Shown one piece after another: positions 34,786-43,199 of a DNA stretch of 64,000 nucleotides. The position numbers and the translations under genes are program-made. This stretch comes from Pseudalkalibacillus hwajinpoensis. Its GTDB lineage: Bacteria > Bacillota > Bacilli > Bacillales > Guptibacillaceae. The stretch's first letter is position 1; each line of letters starts with the position of its first letter. The notes under the pieces are model-generated. The model was not told where the DNA came from. It saw only the letters and a list, made by a program, of their open reading frames with translations, and did not search any database. Location of the stretch: NCBI RefSeq assembly GCF_015234585.1, contig NZ_JADFCM010000008.1:124001-188000 (forward strand), written 5' to 3'.

Positions 34786-34822
34786 TCCTGATAAACGGAT
34801 CCGTTTATCAGGATTTTTTTGT
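34786..34822 (+). terminator. Terminator downstream of 34347 gene
   Basis: TCCTGATAAACGGA immediately followed by its exact complement (14-bp perfect stem), then seven T. Confidence 0.93.
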
Positions 34823-34872
34823 GCAGAGAGCTTGTTATGACTCATTAGGCACTTCAAGGTACCTATATTACA

Positions 34873-34889
34873 GTAAAGTGCGTACTTAC
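34873..34889. promoter_or_regulatory. Possible repressor site before MFS gene
   Basis: GTAAAGT-GCGT-ACTTAC: an inverted repeat with one unpaired A, about 95 bases before the MFS start, in an otherwise featureless leader. ATTACAGTAAAG at 34867-34878 shares ATTACAGTA with the palindrome before the PfpI-family gene (37007-37029). Confidence 0.35.
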
Positions 34890-34985
34890 ATATCGGCTTG
34901 GAAGACTGCATAATCAGTTGTACAGCCGAGAGAGAAGACGTCTTTCTGCTTGGCACTTAAAAAATTTCAAGGAGGAATTCGCTTT

Positions 34986-36191
34986 ATGAGTTCTCAAACA
35001 CATACAATGTCACATTCGAAAGAAAAATCCAGTGGTACTCTTGCCCTTTTAGCGCTCGCGATTAGTGCATTTGGAATTGGAACAACCGAATTTGTTCCTG
35101 TTGGCCTTCTTTCTTCTATTGCAGATGACCTATCGATTTCGATTACACTTGCTGGCCTATTGATTTCAGGTTACGCCATCGGAGTAGCAATTGGTGCTCC
35201 GGTTCTAACTGCTTTAACGGGAAAAATGAATCGGAAGACGCTCCTCATGTCATTAATGGTCGTTTTTATCATTGGTAACCTTGTAGCTGGAATATCCACA
35301 TCATTCGGTTTACTACTCGTTGCCCGATTTATTACAGCATTTTCACACGGGATTTTCTTCTCAATCGGATCAACGATTGCGGCAGACCTTGTTCCAGAAA
35401 ATAAGCGAGCAAGTGCGATTGCCTTTATGTTTACAGGATTAACTGTCGCGACCGTAACCGGGGTTCCGCTTGGAACATTTATTGGACAAGCCTTTGGTTG
35501 GAGAGCAACGTTCCTTGGTGTCGCCCTACTTGGTGTGATTGGGATTATCGCAAGTGCGATTCTCGTGCCAAAAGATTTGAAAGAATCACCGCCAGCGAAA
35601 TTTAGTGAACAGGTGAAGATCTTAACGAATGGAAAATTACTCTTAGCATTTGCGATTACAGCACTAGGTTACGGTGGTACGTTCGTTGCCTTTACGTATT
35701 TAGCCCCACTTCTTGAAGATGTTACAGGACTTAGCGTGAAATTTGTTAGTGTGATTTTGCTCGTTTATGGTGTTGCCGTAGCGATTGGAAATGTCATTGG
35801 TGGGAAAGCGTCGGATAAGAACCCATTAAAAGCACTGTTTTGGATGTTCGTAATGCAAGCAATCATTCTCTTAATTATGACGTTAGCCCTTCCATTTAAA
35901 GTGGCCGGCATCATTTCGATTTTCTTCATGGGTTTGTTTGCCTTTATGAATGTTCCTGGTTTGCAAGTACTTGTAGTGAATCTTGCTGAAAAATATATGC
36001 CATCTGCCGTTAACGTGGCATCTGCACTTAATATCGCTGCGTTTAACGTTGGAATAGCGATTGGCTCATTTGTTGGAGGCGTCATCGTTGATTCCATTGG
36101 TCTGATTCACACGCCTTGGATTGGAGCAATTATGGTTGTCGGAGCGGTTGCGCTTACAGGATGGCTACGAGCTATGGAGAGAAAAGCATAG
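34986..36191 (+). CDS. MFS efflux transporter (AraJ/PbuE-like)
   Basis: A 401-residue MFS protein with 12 membrane segments. The N-terminus LALAISAFGIGTTEFVPVGL followed by LLSSIADDLSISITLAGLLI is the signature of the AraJ/YdhP/PbuE group, often annotated as sugar or purine efflux pumps. The motif A-like loop reads TALTGKMNRKTLLM. The exported compound is unknown. The start is ATG 34986 after CAAGGAGGAATTCGCTTT; the upstream 12 codons are not translated. The 165-base leader upstream may hold operator elements. Confidence 0.87.
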   Translation: MSSQTHTMSHSKEKSSGTLALLALAISAFGIGTTEFVPVGLLSSIADDLSISITLAGLLISGYAIGVAIGAPVLTALTGKMNRKTLLMSLMVVFIIGNLVAGISTSFGLLLVARFITAFSHGIFFSIGSTIAADLVPENKRASAIAFMFTGLTVATVTGVPLGTFIGQAFGWRATFLGVALLGVIGIIASAILVPKDLKESPPAKFSEQVKILTNGKLLLAFAITALGYGGTFVAFTYLAPLLEDVTGLSVKFVSVILLVYGVAVAIGNVIGGKASDKNPLKALFWMFVMQAIILLIMTLALPFKVAGIISIFFMGLFAFMNVPGLQVLVVNLAEKYMPSAVNVASALNIAAFNVGIAIGSFVGGVIVDSIGLIHTPWIGAIMVVGAVALTGWLRAMERKA

Positions 36192-36332
36192 GAGGATGAT
36201 GTAGAAAGTTCTTTAGTGTTCAAACCTATCTATTTAGCGTCTAAAAAATTTAAGTCGATCTTCATCCAATTTCCGCATTTCGTATTACATTAGTTTGTTA
36301 GTGAAGGAACAATTGAATGATTGCTGAACAAA

Positions 36333-36368
36333 GCGATTCCTACCACGAATATAGTGGTAGGGATCGTT
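36333..36368. terminator. Terminator, MFS gene / DUF2202 gene
   Basis: GCGATTCCTACCAC pairs with GTGGTAGGGATCGT (one G-T) around a 7-base loop, flanked by T/A-rich sequence between convergent genes. Confidence 0.75.
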
Positions 36369-36371
36369 TAT

Positions 36372-36890
36372 TCATTCATATTGACTTAAGCCTTTTTTAA
36401 ACGCAGCAAGATGATTTTTTGAGGCATCACCAAGCCTTGTCATTACGGTTTGGACATCCTGCGGCAGGTCTGATAGATCCGCTAATTTCTCATACATGGC
36501 TATGTTGTCCACTTCTCCTTGAACGCCAGCTTCGAACGCTTCTTTTAACGTTTTGGGAGTGGTTGTATACTGGCTAGCATTATTTTCGGGCACGGTTATG
36601 TTATACCTTGTAAATAAGGGGAGAAGAGCTGTAATGTGCCTTTGCTCGGCAATTTTAATTTGAGAGAAAGGTCTTATGTCACCGAATTCTTTGATGATGG
36701 CATCATATCTTGCCTGTGCTAGGTACTCATCCTGAATCGCATACGTTAAGGCTTCCTTCAATGTAATGGAAGTGTCTTGTAGTGCTCCTTTTGCTCCGTA
36801 GTCTTCTGGAAGTGCTTCTGCTTTAGCATTAAGAAAACTTAAGTTGAAGAAAATGAAGCTAATGATCGCAATAATCGCTACTTTTTTCAA
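36372..36890 (-). CDS. Secreted DUF2202 ferritin-like protein
   Basis: A 172-residue exported protein. Signal peptide KKVAIIAIISFIFFNLSF with AKAEA cleavage site, then a four-helix ferritin-like DUF2202 domain with EYLAQARYDAIIKEFG, KIAEQRHITALL and VQGEVDNIAMYEKL, supplying E...ExxH-type metal ligands twice (AEQRH and DASKNH). It is probably a di-iron protein in the cell envelope; role unknown. Start set at TTG 36890 after AAGGTGTGCAAA; the longer ORF to 36968 would hide the signal peptide. Confidence 0.85.
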   Translation of the reverse strand: MKKVAIIAIISFIFFNLSFLNAKAEALPEDYGAKGALQDTSITLKEALTYAIQDEYLAQARYDAIIKEFGDIRPFSQIKIAEQRHITALLPLFTRYNITVPENNASQYTTTPKTLKEAFEAGVQGEVDNIAMYEKLADLSDLPQDVQTVMTRLGDASKNHLAAFKKGLSQYE

Positions 36891-37006
36891 TTTGCACACC
36901 TTGCCTTTTTGTTGATTAACTTTCCTATAAAGGAAGAGTTTTATGTAATTTTTAGTTGGTAAAGTCATTTTGTTTGATTTCCCTTTATGAACAGCTTATG
37001 ATCATA

Positions 37007-37029
37007 ACTGTAAAGTATGAAATTACAGT
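37007..37029. promoter_or_regulatory. Palindromic operator before the PfpI-family gene
   Basis: ACTGTAA, 9-base spacer, TTACAGT: a perfect 7-bp inverted repeat 14 bases before the ATG, directly ahead of the ribosome site. Its position suits a repressor. The regulator is unknown. Confidence 0.5.
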
Positions 37030-37042
37030 AGGAGGAACAGTC

Positions 37043-37708
37043 ATGAGCAAACGTATATTAATGGTTGTCACAACCGCGGATACAATGAATGAAGGTCATA
37101 AAACAGGTCTCTGGTTATCAGAGTTTGGGGAAGCGTATATCGAATTTGAAAAGCTTGGCTATCAAATCACAGTAGCTAGTCCTTTAGGAGGAAAGGCACC
37201 TGTTGATGATCGCAGTCTTGAAGGTGGAGAAACGCCTCAAGAAATTCTCGATACTGCCAAATACCTTGAAGATACAGTGAAGCTAGAGAAAATCGTTGGG
37301 GCGTCTACTTTTGATGCGATCTTTATGCCGGGTGGGCACGGAACAATGTTTGACCTTCCAGAAAACGATAAGCTTCAGCACTTGATTCGTGAGTTCTATG
37401 AATCAAACAAAATTGTTGCTTCCGTCTGCCATGGTCCCGCTGGACTCGTTGGCGTAACTCTTTCAGATGGTACGCCGCTTGTTTCAGGTAAAACGATTAC
37501 GGCGTTTACAGACGATGAAGAAAGAGAAACAACGCTTGATCAATTCATGCCTTTTTTACTGGAAACTCGTCTTCGCGAACTTGGTGCTAATTTTGTTACA
37601 GAAGATAACTGGTCAGATCACATGCAAGTAGACGGTAATTTAATTACTGGTCAAAATCCGCAATCAACCACTAGCGTTGCGAAAGAAGTAGTCGAGAAAC
37701 TTAGCTAA
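37043..37708 (+). CDS. DJ-1/PfpI-family glyoxalase/chaperone-type protein
   Basis: A 221-residue protein of the DJ-1/ThiJ/PfpI superfamily, Hsp31-like subgroup: GLWLSEFGEAY with Glu, FDAIFMPGGHGTMFD, and the nucleophile elbow VASVCHGPAGLVG (Cys-His). Such proteins act as methylglyoxal-scavenging glyoxalase III or stress chaperones; exact activity is not decided by sequence. Start ATG 37043 follows AGTAGGAGGAACAGTC; the longer frame from 36956 runs over the operator. A palindrome sits right before the ribosome site, so induced expression is likely. Confidence 0.9.
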   Translation: MSKRILMVVTTADTMNEGHKTGLWLSEFGEAYIEFEKLGYQITVASPLGGKAPVDDRSLEGGETPQEILDTAKYLEDTVKLEKIVGASTFDAIFMPGGHGTMFDLPENDKLQHLIREFYESNKIVASVCHGPAGLVGVTLSDGTPLVSGKTITAFTDDEERETTLDQFMPFLLETRLRELGANFVTEDNWSDHMQVDGNLITGQNPQSTTSVAKEVVEKLS

Positions 37709-37736
37709 TGATTAAGATCCCTAGAAGATAGATAAT

Positions 37737-37779
37737 ATAAACGAAAAGGACTCCGAATTTAGGAGTCCTTTTCGTTTAT
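37737..37779. terminator. Bidirectional terminator, PfpI gene / LEA-like gene
   Basis: ATAAACGAAAAGGACTCC and its complement form a perfect 18-bp stem around a 7-base loop, between convergent genes. Confidence 0.95.
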
Positions 37780-37785
37780 ATTTTT

Positions 37786-38073
37786 TTACTCTTTATCTTT
37801 GTCTTTTTTCTTACCGAAAACCTTTTTAGTAGCTCCTTTAAATACATTAGAGGCCGTATCAACAGATTTACCAACGACTTTGTTTCCTGTTTTACTCACA
37901 TTCTTAACAAAGTCTGTTGAAGCGTCAGCAGCTTTTCCTACAAGACCGCCTTCTCCGCTAACTGACTTGACAATATCGTTCGCTGTGTCAGCGGATTTAT
38001 TCACAAGATCACTTGCGGTTTTTGATGTCTTCTTCACAATATTATCTTCTTTCGTTGAATTTCTCTCAGACAT
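37786..38073 (-). CDS. Small Lys/Asp/Val-rich amphipathic-repeat protein (LEA-like)
   Basis: A 95-residue, highly charged protein made of short related units (TASDLVNKSADTANDIVKSV, AADASTDFVKNVSKTGNKVV, SVDTASNVFKGATKKVF), with no Cys, Trp or hydrophobic core, and ending in KKKDKDKE. This repeat pattern resembles late-embryogenesis-abundant proteins or phasin-like helices that protect cells in drying or salt stress. The assignment is by composition only. GAAGGAGGGGATTGAG is a strong ribosome site. Confidence 0.7.
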   Translation of the reverse strand: MSERNSTKEDNIVKKTSKTASDLVNKSADTANDIVKSVSGEGGLVGKAADASTDFVKNVSKTGNKVVGKSVDTASNVFKGATKKVFGKKKDKDKE

Positions 38074-38263
38074 CTCAATCCCCTCCTTCGCGAATTTTGA
38101 TACAACACTATGCTATGAACGGAATGGTATAAATATGATTTTCAAGTAAAACGTCATTTGAATTTGAAATTTTCCCCATCTAACTGCGAAGAGAGAAGGT
38201 ATTCGATAGGAAGAAGTGGAAGGATTATTGAACGACCATATCTAGAAGGAAGTGAAAGGATAG

Positions 38264-38470
38264 ATGAATCATCAGTTGGATGTACGAGCTTTATTAAAGG
38301 GCATTGCCATATGGGAAGTAGTATTGTTTCTTCCAGCTATTTTGTTGTTTTCTTATCTGCCTGATGAACGACTGATCGACATCTTTATTAACGTATTTAT
38401 TTTCTTTTGTTGTACAATTGGTCTCTTTGCGATATCAAGGTATGTTCAGCGGTTTGTGAAGAGAGGATAA
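38264..38470 (+). CDS. Small two-span membrane protein
   Basis: A 68-residue protein with two hydrophobic segments (VVLFLPAILLFSYL and IFINVFIFFCCTIGLFAI) and a basic end (RYVQRFVKRG). GAAAGGATAG stands 6 bases before the ATG, a good site. No family recognised. A strong terminator follows, shared with the convergent guaD. Confidence 0.7.
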   Translation: MNHQLDVRALLKGIAIWEVVLFLPAILLFSYLPDERLIDIFINVFIFFCCTIGLFAISRYVQRFVKRG

Positions 38471-38475
38471 TAAAT

Positions 38476-38520
38476 TACTAAAAAGAAGGATGCGCATCGT
38501 GCACATCCTTCTTTTTAGTA
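38476..38520. terminator. Bidirectional terminator, 68-residue protein / guaD
   Basis: TACTAAAAAGAAGGATG and CATCCTTCTTTTTAGTA: a perfect 17-bp stem with an 11-base loop. The guaD stop codon lies in it. Confidence 0.93.
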
Positions 38521-38985
38521 GTCTATTCGATTTTTATGCTTTTCCCAGCTTTGAAATGGTTCGTTCTTCTCATCCATTTCAATATGGTGAAACGGAATGG
38601 TTCTTTGTTCAGGCTTTTTCTCAATTTCGTTATAGATCACGGCATCATCAAACCCAGCGTCGGCTGCTTCATTTCTAGATGCAGCAAAATATACGCGGTC
38701 TTTGCGAGACCAGTAGATCGCTCCAAGGCACATCGGGCAGGGCTCGCAGCTTGCGTAAACGACACAGCCTTCAAGCTGATGCGTCCCGAGTTTTTGACAT
38801 GCGTTTCGAATCGCAACGACTTCTGCATGGGCAGTAGGATCATGATCCGTTGTCACTTGATTGAAACCTTCGCCTATAACAACGCCATCTTTGACGACGA
38901 TTGCACCAAATGGCCCACCGTCATGTTCAGTTACGCTTTTAGATGCTAGCTGGATCGCTTGTGTTAACCAATCTTTCTCTGTCAT
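38515..38985 (-). CDS. guaD: Guanine deaminase
   Basis: A 156-residue cytidine-deaminase-fold enzyme, same length as Bacillus subtilis GuaD. AHAEVVAIR (zinc His and catalytic Glu) and ASCEPCPMCLGAIYW (two zinc cysteines) are intact, and the C-terminus matches the domain-swapped tail KPEQRTIPFHHIEMDEKNEP. It converts guanine to xanthine for nitrogen or purine recycling. The ATG has GAGTGTGATGAA upstream. Single gene. Confidence 0.94.
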   Translation of the reverse strand: MTEKDWLTQAIQLASKSVTEHDGGPFGAIVVKDGVVIGEGFNQVTTDHDPTAHAEVVAIRNACQKLGTHQLEGCVVYASCEPCPMCLGAIYWSRKDRVYFAASRNEAADAGFDDAVIYNEIEKKPEQRTIPFHHIEMDEKNEPFQSWEKHKNRIDY

Positions 38986-39160
38986 TTCATCACACTCCTG
39001 TACACTAATAATTAGACATATTCCACAGCATTCCCTATCTGATCAAATAAATTTCCTTACAGGAGATTGGAATGTTAAGGCGAAGTGTTTTCTTAACGAC
39101 TAAAGAGCGAGGGGGAGGGGGTTTGGATTATTGTTATAATAAAATAAGGGGGAAATGAGA

Positions 39161-40165
39161 ATGGAGCTATTAATCCTTGGTGGAACACGTTTTATTGGAA
39201 AATATGTAACAGAGAGAGCTTTAGAGAATGGACATACGGTTACGCTATTTAATAGAGGGACTAATAAGCAGCAATTTTCAGAGGTTGAAACGATTATCGG
39301 AGATCGTGATGGAGATTTATCCAGTCTAGCGGGAAGAAAGTGGGACGCCGTAATTGATACGTCAGGGTTTATTCCGAGAACAGTGAATAAATCGACGAAG
39401 CTATTACAGGATAGGGTTAACCATTATACATATATATCGAGTGTTTCAGCTTATCAAGATTTCGGAGAAAAGCCATGTACAGAAAGTTCGCCTCTTCAGG
39501 CAATCTCAGATACGGAAGCGGAACGTATCACGGCAGGAACAGCTGGACCGATTTACAACGAGCATTATGGTGCACTAAAAGCGAAGTGTGAAGCTGTTGC
39601 AGAAAAGAATTTGAGTGGCCGGGTTCTTCATATTCGACCTGGACTCGTCGTAGGGCCGTATGATTATTCAGATCGCTTTACTTACTGGGTTAAGCGAATT
39701 CACGAGGGTGGTGAAGTTCTAGCGCCAGGAAACTCTGAGCGTCCGGTACAATTCATAGATGTGCGAGACCTTGCTGATTGGGTATTGCGAATGACGGAAC
39801 AAAGGGTCGCGGGCGCGTACAATGTGACCGGGAGAGAAAGAATGAATACAATGGGGGAAGTGCTTGCGTCATGTAAAAAGGTGAGCGGAAGTAATGTGGT
39901 TTTTCGTTGGGTAAACGAAGAGTTTCTTCTTGAAAATGAAATAGCGCCGTGGACTGAATTACCGCTCTGGCTTCCTGAATCAATGAGCGCAGCTGAGACG
40001 AATATTGATCGGGCGCTTCGTGAGGGACTGAGCCTTCGTCCTCTTGAAGAAACGATTCACGATGTTTTAAACTGGCTACCCATTCGAAATGATGAGAACC
40101 CATTCAAAGCTGGACTTACAAGAGAGAAGGAGAAAGCCCTTTTACGTATGGCAGAATCACGATGA
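39161..40165 (+). CDS. NAD-dependent epimerase/dehydratase-like protein
   Basis: A 334-residue extended short-chain dehydrogenase. The Rossmann glycine motif is LILGGTRFIGKYVTE, DAVIDTSGFIPR follows, and HYTYISSVSAYQ holds a Tyr of the active-site type. The C-terminal part matches sugar-nucleotide epimerase-like reductases (NAD(P)-binding, CSP41/isoflavone reductase-like group). Substrate unknown. ATG 39161 is taken because AAGGGGGAAATGAGA gives proper spacing; ATG 39155 lies too close to it. A TATAAT at 39135-39140 marks the likely promoter. Confidence 0.82.
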   Translation: MELLILGGTRFIGKYVTERALENGHTVTLFNRGTNKQQFSEVETIIGDRDGDLSSLAGRKWDAVIDTSGFIPRTVNKSTKLLQDRVNHYTYISSVSAYQDFGEKPCTESSPLQAISDTEAERITAGTAGPIYNEHYGALKAKCEAVAEKNLSGRVLHIRPGLVVGPYDYSDRFTYWVKRIHEGGEVLAPGNSERPVQFIDVRDLADWVLRMTEQRVAGAYNVTGRERMNTMGEVLASCKKVSGSNVVFRWVNEEFLLENEIAPWTELPLWLPESMSAAETNIDRALREGLSLRPLEETIHDVLNWLPIRNDENPFKAGLTREKEKALLRMAESR

Positions 40166-40219
40166 GTTTTCCCCTCCGAAAATGAGGCGATCTTAACCGA
40201 GTGAGTGAAAAGGACAGAG

Positions 40220-40246
40220 CCTGGCGGCGATCCGTCAGGTTTTTGT
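40220..40246 (+). terminator. Terminator of the epimerase-like gene
   Basis: CCTGGCGG, 4-base loop, CCGTCAGG (one G-T pair), then TTTTTG. Confidence 0.8.
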
Positions 40247-40333
40247 TGTTATGCTAGAATAATCTATTGTATGTAGTTGAACGATGTGAGGGAAGAATAC
40301 TCGGTTTCATCAACGAAACAGAAGGAGGTCAAG

Positions 40334-40666
40334 ATGATATCATTTCTTCTTACTTTAAAGAGGATGTTGTCAGCATTATGGAAAGCGATAAAGGATAAAG
40401 AATTTCAAGTTCTTTTCTTTCTTACAACGATTACACTCGTCTCAGGAACAATTTTCTATCACACTGTCGAAAGTTGGTCCGTGTTAGATTCGCTTTACTT
40501 TAGTGTTGTCACGCTAACAACTGTAGGATTTGGGGATTTTAGTCCACAAACCGATTTCGGGAAGATTTTCACGATCATTTATTTGTTCACAGGAGTTGGT
40601 CTTATTCTTGGATTTATTAATAAGCTTGCTTTACATATGGGGAGAAGTAAAAGAAAACAAGATTAA
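40334..40666 (+). CDS. Two-span potassium channel
   Basis: A 110-residue protein of the Ion_trans_2 type. Membrane segment (FQVLFFLTTITLVSGTIFYH), pore with TLTTVGFGDFSPQ as selectivity filter, and a second segment FTIIYLFTGVGLILGFI. The length matches KcsA-like subunits without the regulatory RCK domain. It would form a tetramer conducting K+. Start at ATG 40334 after GAAGGAGGTCAAG; the upstream frame lacks a ribosome site. Monocistronic. Confidence 0.87.
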   Translation: MISFLLTLKRMLSALWKAIKDKEFQVLFFLTTITLVSGTIFYHTVESWSVLDSLYFSVVTLTTVGFGDFSPQTDFGKIFTIIYLFTGVGLILGFINKLALHMGRSKRKQD

Positions 40667-40759
40667 TATGTAGTGATGACAAAGGGAGGGCTCAACTGGA
40701 AATGAAGTTGGGCTTTTTTTATTATTCATTAGGACGCACTCAATGCGGAGTTTGATTCC

Positions 40760-40788
40760 TTGCGTTATAACGAATACAAGCATATAAT
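40760..40788 (+). promoter_or_regulatory. Promoter of the S14 gene
   Basis: TTGCGT, 17-base spacer, TATAAT, immediately upstream of the Zur-type box. Confidence 0.7.
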
Positions 40789-40790
40789 AC

Positions 40791-40811
40791 AAACCGTAAC
40801 GTTTACGATTT
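40791..40811. promoter_or_regulatory. Zur box
   Basis: Core CCGTAACGTTTACGA fits the Zur consensus TCGTAATNATTACGA at 12 of 15 positions and the flanking A and T triplets also match. It begins 2 bases after the TATAAT and would cover the start of transcription, so zinc-loaded Zur should block the gene when zinc is plentiful. Confidence 0.82.
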
Positions 40812-40909
40812 ATAAAAAGCACGCTGTCGGTATAGGTTGTGGATAAGTACCCTATGCACGGTGCCAAAACGAATAGCATAAATTAGAATAGATGAAGGGA
40901 TGAATTAAG

Positions 40910-41179
40910 TTGGCTAAGAAATCGAAAATAGTAAAAGAACAAAAGCGCCAGGAGCTCGTCATGAAGTATGCTGAGCTACGAAATGAATTGAAGGCAAAAG
41001 GAGATTTTGAAGCGTTACGAAAGCTCCCACGTGATTCATCACCAACACGCTTGAATAATCGGTGTGAAGTAACTGGTCGTCCTAAAGGGTATTTAAGGAA
41101 ATTTAAAATGTCTAGAATAGCGTTTCGTGAATATGCTCATAAGGGGCAGATTCCTGGGGTGAAGAAGTCAAGCTGGTAA
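40910..41179 (+). CDS. rpsN: Ribosomal protein S14, zinc-independent paralogue
   Basis: An 89-residue S14 protein lacking the CxxC zinc ribbon. [20 protein letters not shown] shows a single Cys where the zinc-binding form has four. It replaces the zinc-requiring S14 in zinc-starved cells, freeing zinc, like Bacillus subtilis YhzA (RpsNB). Consistent with this role, a Zur box overlaps the promoter upstream. It starts with TTG 40910 after GAAGGGATGAATTAAG. A second gene follows 16 bases downstream and is probably co-transcribed. Confidence 0.94.
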   Translation: MAKKSKIVKEQKRQELVMKYAELRNELKAKGDFEALRKLPRDSSPTRLNNRCEVTGRPKGYLRKFKMSRIAFREYAHKGQIPGVKKSSW

Positions 41180-41195
41180 AAGGGTAGGGGAAGAT

Positions 41196-41534
41196 ATGGA
41201 GTGCAATGAACATTTGTTGAAGATGCTCGTTCGTGATATCGTGGCGAAGCTTCCTGAGAAGGAGAAAGCCCTCTATCAGTTCATCGATGAACTGGAAGTA
41301 AGATTAATACAATCAGCGGCTACACCGGATCAATACCTTAACCTTCTGAAAAAGTATTCCCCATATCATGAAGCAGCGAATCAGTTTGGTATCTCAGCTT
41401 ATAAGGCGAGAACAATGATGCATCGGATTGAATGGAAGATTGCCGCAAGATTGGATGAAAAGCTTCAGCGTATGAAATGGTTGGAGCAACCTTCGAGTGG
41501 AAAAAGAGTCATAAAAGGTTATCTCACGTTCTAA
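41196..41534 (+). CDS. Uncharacterised protein with sigma-like HTH, co-transcribed with rpsN
   Basis: A 112-residue, fully helical protein (PEKEKALYQFIDELEVRLIQ, then a helix-turn-helix YHEAANQFGISAYKARTMMH). The last part resembles region 4 of sigma factors and other DNA- or RNA-binding domains. There are two cysteines at most, none of a zinc type. Family not recognised. It sits 16 bases after rpsN, behind AAAGGGTAGGGGA, so it should share Zur control. A role in zinc starvation is inference. Confidence 0.7.
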   Translation: MECNEHLLKMLVRDIVAKLPEKEKALYQFIDELEVRLIQSAATPDQYLNLLKKYSPYHEAANQFGISAYKARTMMHRIEWKIAARLDEKLQRMKWLEQPSSGKRVIKGYLTF

Positions 41535-41537
41535 ATG

Positions 41538-41577
41538 AAGATAGGCAGCTCGCAATCGAGCCGCCTATCTTTTTCAT
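41538..41577. terminator. Terminator, rpsN operon / M20 peptidase
   Basis: AAGATAGGC ... GCCTATCTT with inner CTCG/CGAG, then TTTTCATT; lies between convergent genes. Confidence 0.85.
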
Positions 41578-41583
41578 TAGGAA

Positions 41584-42933
41584 CTACAGTGATTTGAAGT
41601 AGGTACAAACCGTTTCAATTCCTTTTGTGAAATTATCAATGTGAAAATGTTCATTTGGAGCATGCAAGTTTTCTGATGGTAAGCCGAAGCCCATAAGGAC
41701 GACGGGTGCTTCGAGAACGCGAGCGAATACTTCTACGATTGGAATTGATCCACCTTCTTTAGGGAATAGAGCGCGTTCGCCGTATACTTTTTCATAAGCA
41801 TCTGCCGCTTTTTGAATCATCGGATCATTTGAATCAAGCGAGACTGGGCGTGCTTGAATAAATTGATTAACGGTCATCGTCGTGCCTGCAGGTTGATGCT
41901 CGAGTAGGTGTTTTTCGATTAATTCATAGATGTGCTGTGGATCCTGCTTCCCAACGAGACGACAGCTAATTTTACCAGTTGCTTCTGATGGAACAATCGT
42001 CTTAATTCCATCACCCTGGTAGCCACCTGAAATGCCGTTCAATTCGAGCGTCGGACGAATGCCTGTCCGTTCCTTGAAGGAGAATCCTTTCTCACCAAAT
42101 AAGGAAGTTAGTCCGAGCTCTTGCTTCATCGCTTCATCATCAGATGGAATACAAGCAATCTCTTCTCTTAATTCTTCTGTTAGTTCTGGTACCCCTTCGT
42201 AAAATCCTTCAACAGCAATGGATCCATCTTCGCTATGAAGACTATCGAGTAGCCGAACAAGGGAATGAACCGCGTTTGGAACGCCGCCACCATAAACTCC
42301 TGAATGCAAATCAGTATTCGCTGTTTTCACCTTCACCTCCATCGCAAGAGCGCCGCGTAGAGACGTACAAATGGCAGGTAATCCTTCTTTAATAAAAGAA
42401 GTATCTGAAATCACAACCGCGTCAGCAGCGAGCTTATCAGTGTTTTCTTCAATAAAAGGTCCAAGATGTGGACTTGCGATTTCTTCCTCACCTTCTATAC
42501 AGAACTTCACATTGACGGGTAGCTTGCCATCTTCTTGCATCAACAGTTCCATCGCTTTGATATGAATAAACAGCTGCCCTTTGTCATCCGTTGCACCGCG
42601 GGCATAGATCTTATTATCACGAATAACGGGTTCAAATGGCGGTGTTTCCCAAAGTTCGAGTGGGTCAGCAGGCTGTACATCATAATGGCCATAGATAAGG
42701 ATTGTCGGTTGATCTTCCGCATAAAGCCAGTCGGCGTAAACGATTGGATGGCCGTCTGTTTCGATGACTTCAATGTTTTCCATGCCAGCTTTTTCTAAAG
42801 AATTTGCGACCCACTTAGCCCCTTTTTGAACGTCTGACTCATGGGTGGGAACGGCTGAAATACTTTGGATTTTTAGAAATTCTTCTAGCTCGTTAAGAAA
42901 CGCATTTTTATGTTGTTCGATGGTTTTTTGCAT
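41584..42933 (-). CDS. M20-family dipeptidase
   Basis: A 449-residue di-zinc peptidase of the M20 (CNDP-like) class. Motifs: GHYDVQPADP (first His and Asp), GATDDKGQ (bridging Asp), EGEEEIASPH (catalytic Glu plus ligand), and HSGVYGGG with lid-domain insertion between. It cleaves dipeptides or beta-Ala-type amides in the cytosol. PepV/YtjP names are used for similar enzymes. GAGGAGGAAAACCTAT precedes the ATG. The next minus-strand gene is far upstream, so it is monocistronic. Confidence 0.92.
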   Translation of the reverse strand: MQKTIEQHKNAFLNELEEFLKIQSISAVPTHESDVQKGAKWVANSLEKAGMENIEVIETDGHPIVYADWLYAEDQPTILIYGHYDVQPADPLELWETPPFEPVIRDNKIYARGATDDKGQLFIHIKAMELLMQEDGKLPVNVKFCIEGEEEIASPHLGPFIEENTDKLAADAVVISDTSFIKEGLPAICTSLRGALAMEVKVKTANTDLHSGVYGGGVPNAVHSLVRLLDSLHSEDGSIAVEGFYEGVPELTEELREEIACIPSDDEAMKQELGLTSLFGEKGFSFKERTGIRPTLELNGISGGYQGDGIKTIVPSEATGKISCRLVGKQDPQHIYELIEKHLLEHQPAGTTMTVNQFIQARPVSLDSNDPMIQKAADAYEKVYGERALFPKEGGSIPIVEVFARVLEAPVVLMGFGLPSENLHAPNEHFHIDNFTKGIETVCTYFKSL

Positions 42934-43116
42934 ATAGGTTTTCCTCCTCTATTATGTTGTCCTTATTATAGTCGAGTGTGCCTGATTTGCACATTAGGGC
43001 GTATTATAACGGTGGATAAAAAAGGTAAAATGATAACATTGGCTTGAATATAAGATTAAGAATATTACATTCACATTAATCAGCTGTCATAATAGATGAG
43101 TCTAAATACCCCTATG

Positions 43117-43130
43117 TGGAATCGATTCCT
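43117..43130 (+). promoter_or_regulatory. cre (CcpA) site before levansucrase genes
   Basis: TGGAATCGATTCCT agrees with the cre consensus TGNAANCGNTTNCA at all but the last position and is within a perfect GGAATCGATTCC palindrome. Carbon catabolite control of the levan genes is likely. Confidence 0.65.
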
Positions 43131-43153
43131 GATACGAAAGAACTATTTATTTT

Positions 43154-43199
43154 CGGTTTGGAAGCCTTTTCAATATACGATTGCAAACCGCTTTCTTTT
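43154..43199 (+). promoter_or_regulatory. Long-loop hairpin with T-rich tail in the levansucrase leader
   Basis: CGGTTTG pairs with CAAACCG across a 23-base loop, then CTTTCTTTT. Position and tail suggest a conditional terminator, as in sacB leaders, but a sequence-matched RAT was not found. Confidence 0.4.

Noticed and set aside
43154..43190. SacY/SacT RAT antiterminator site
   Set aside because: The 7-bp hairpin with a T-rich tail is suggestive, but the RAT sequence pattern was not matched.
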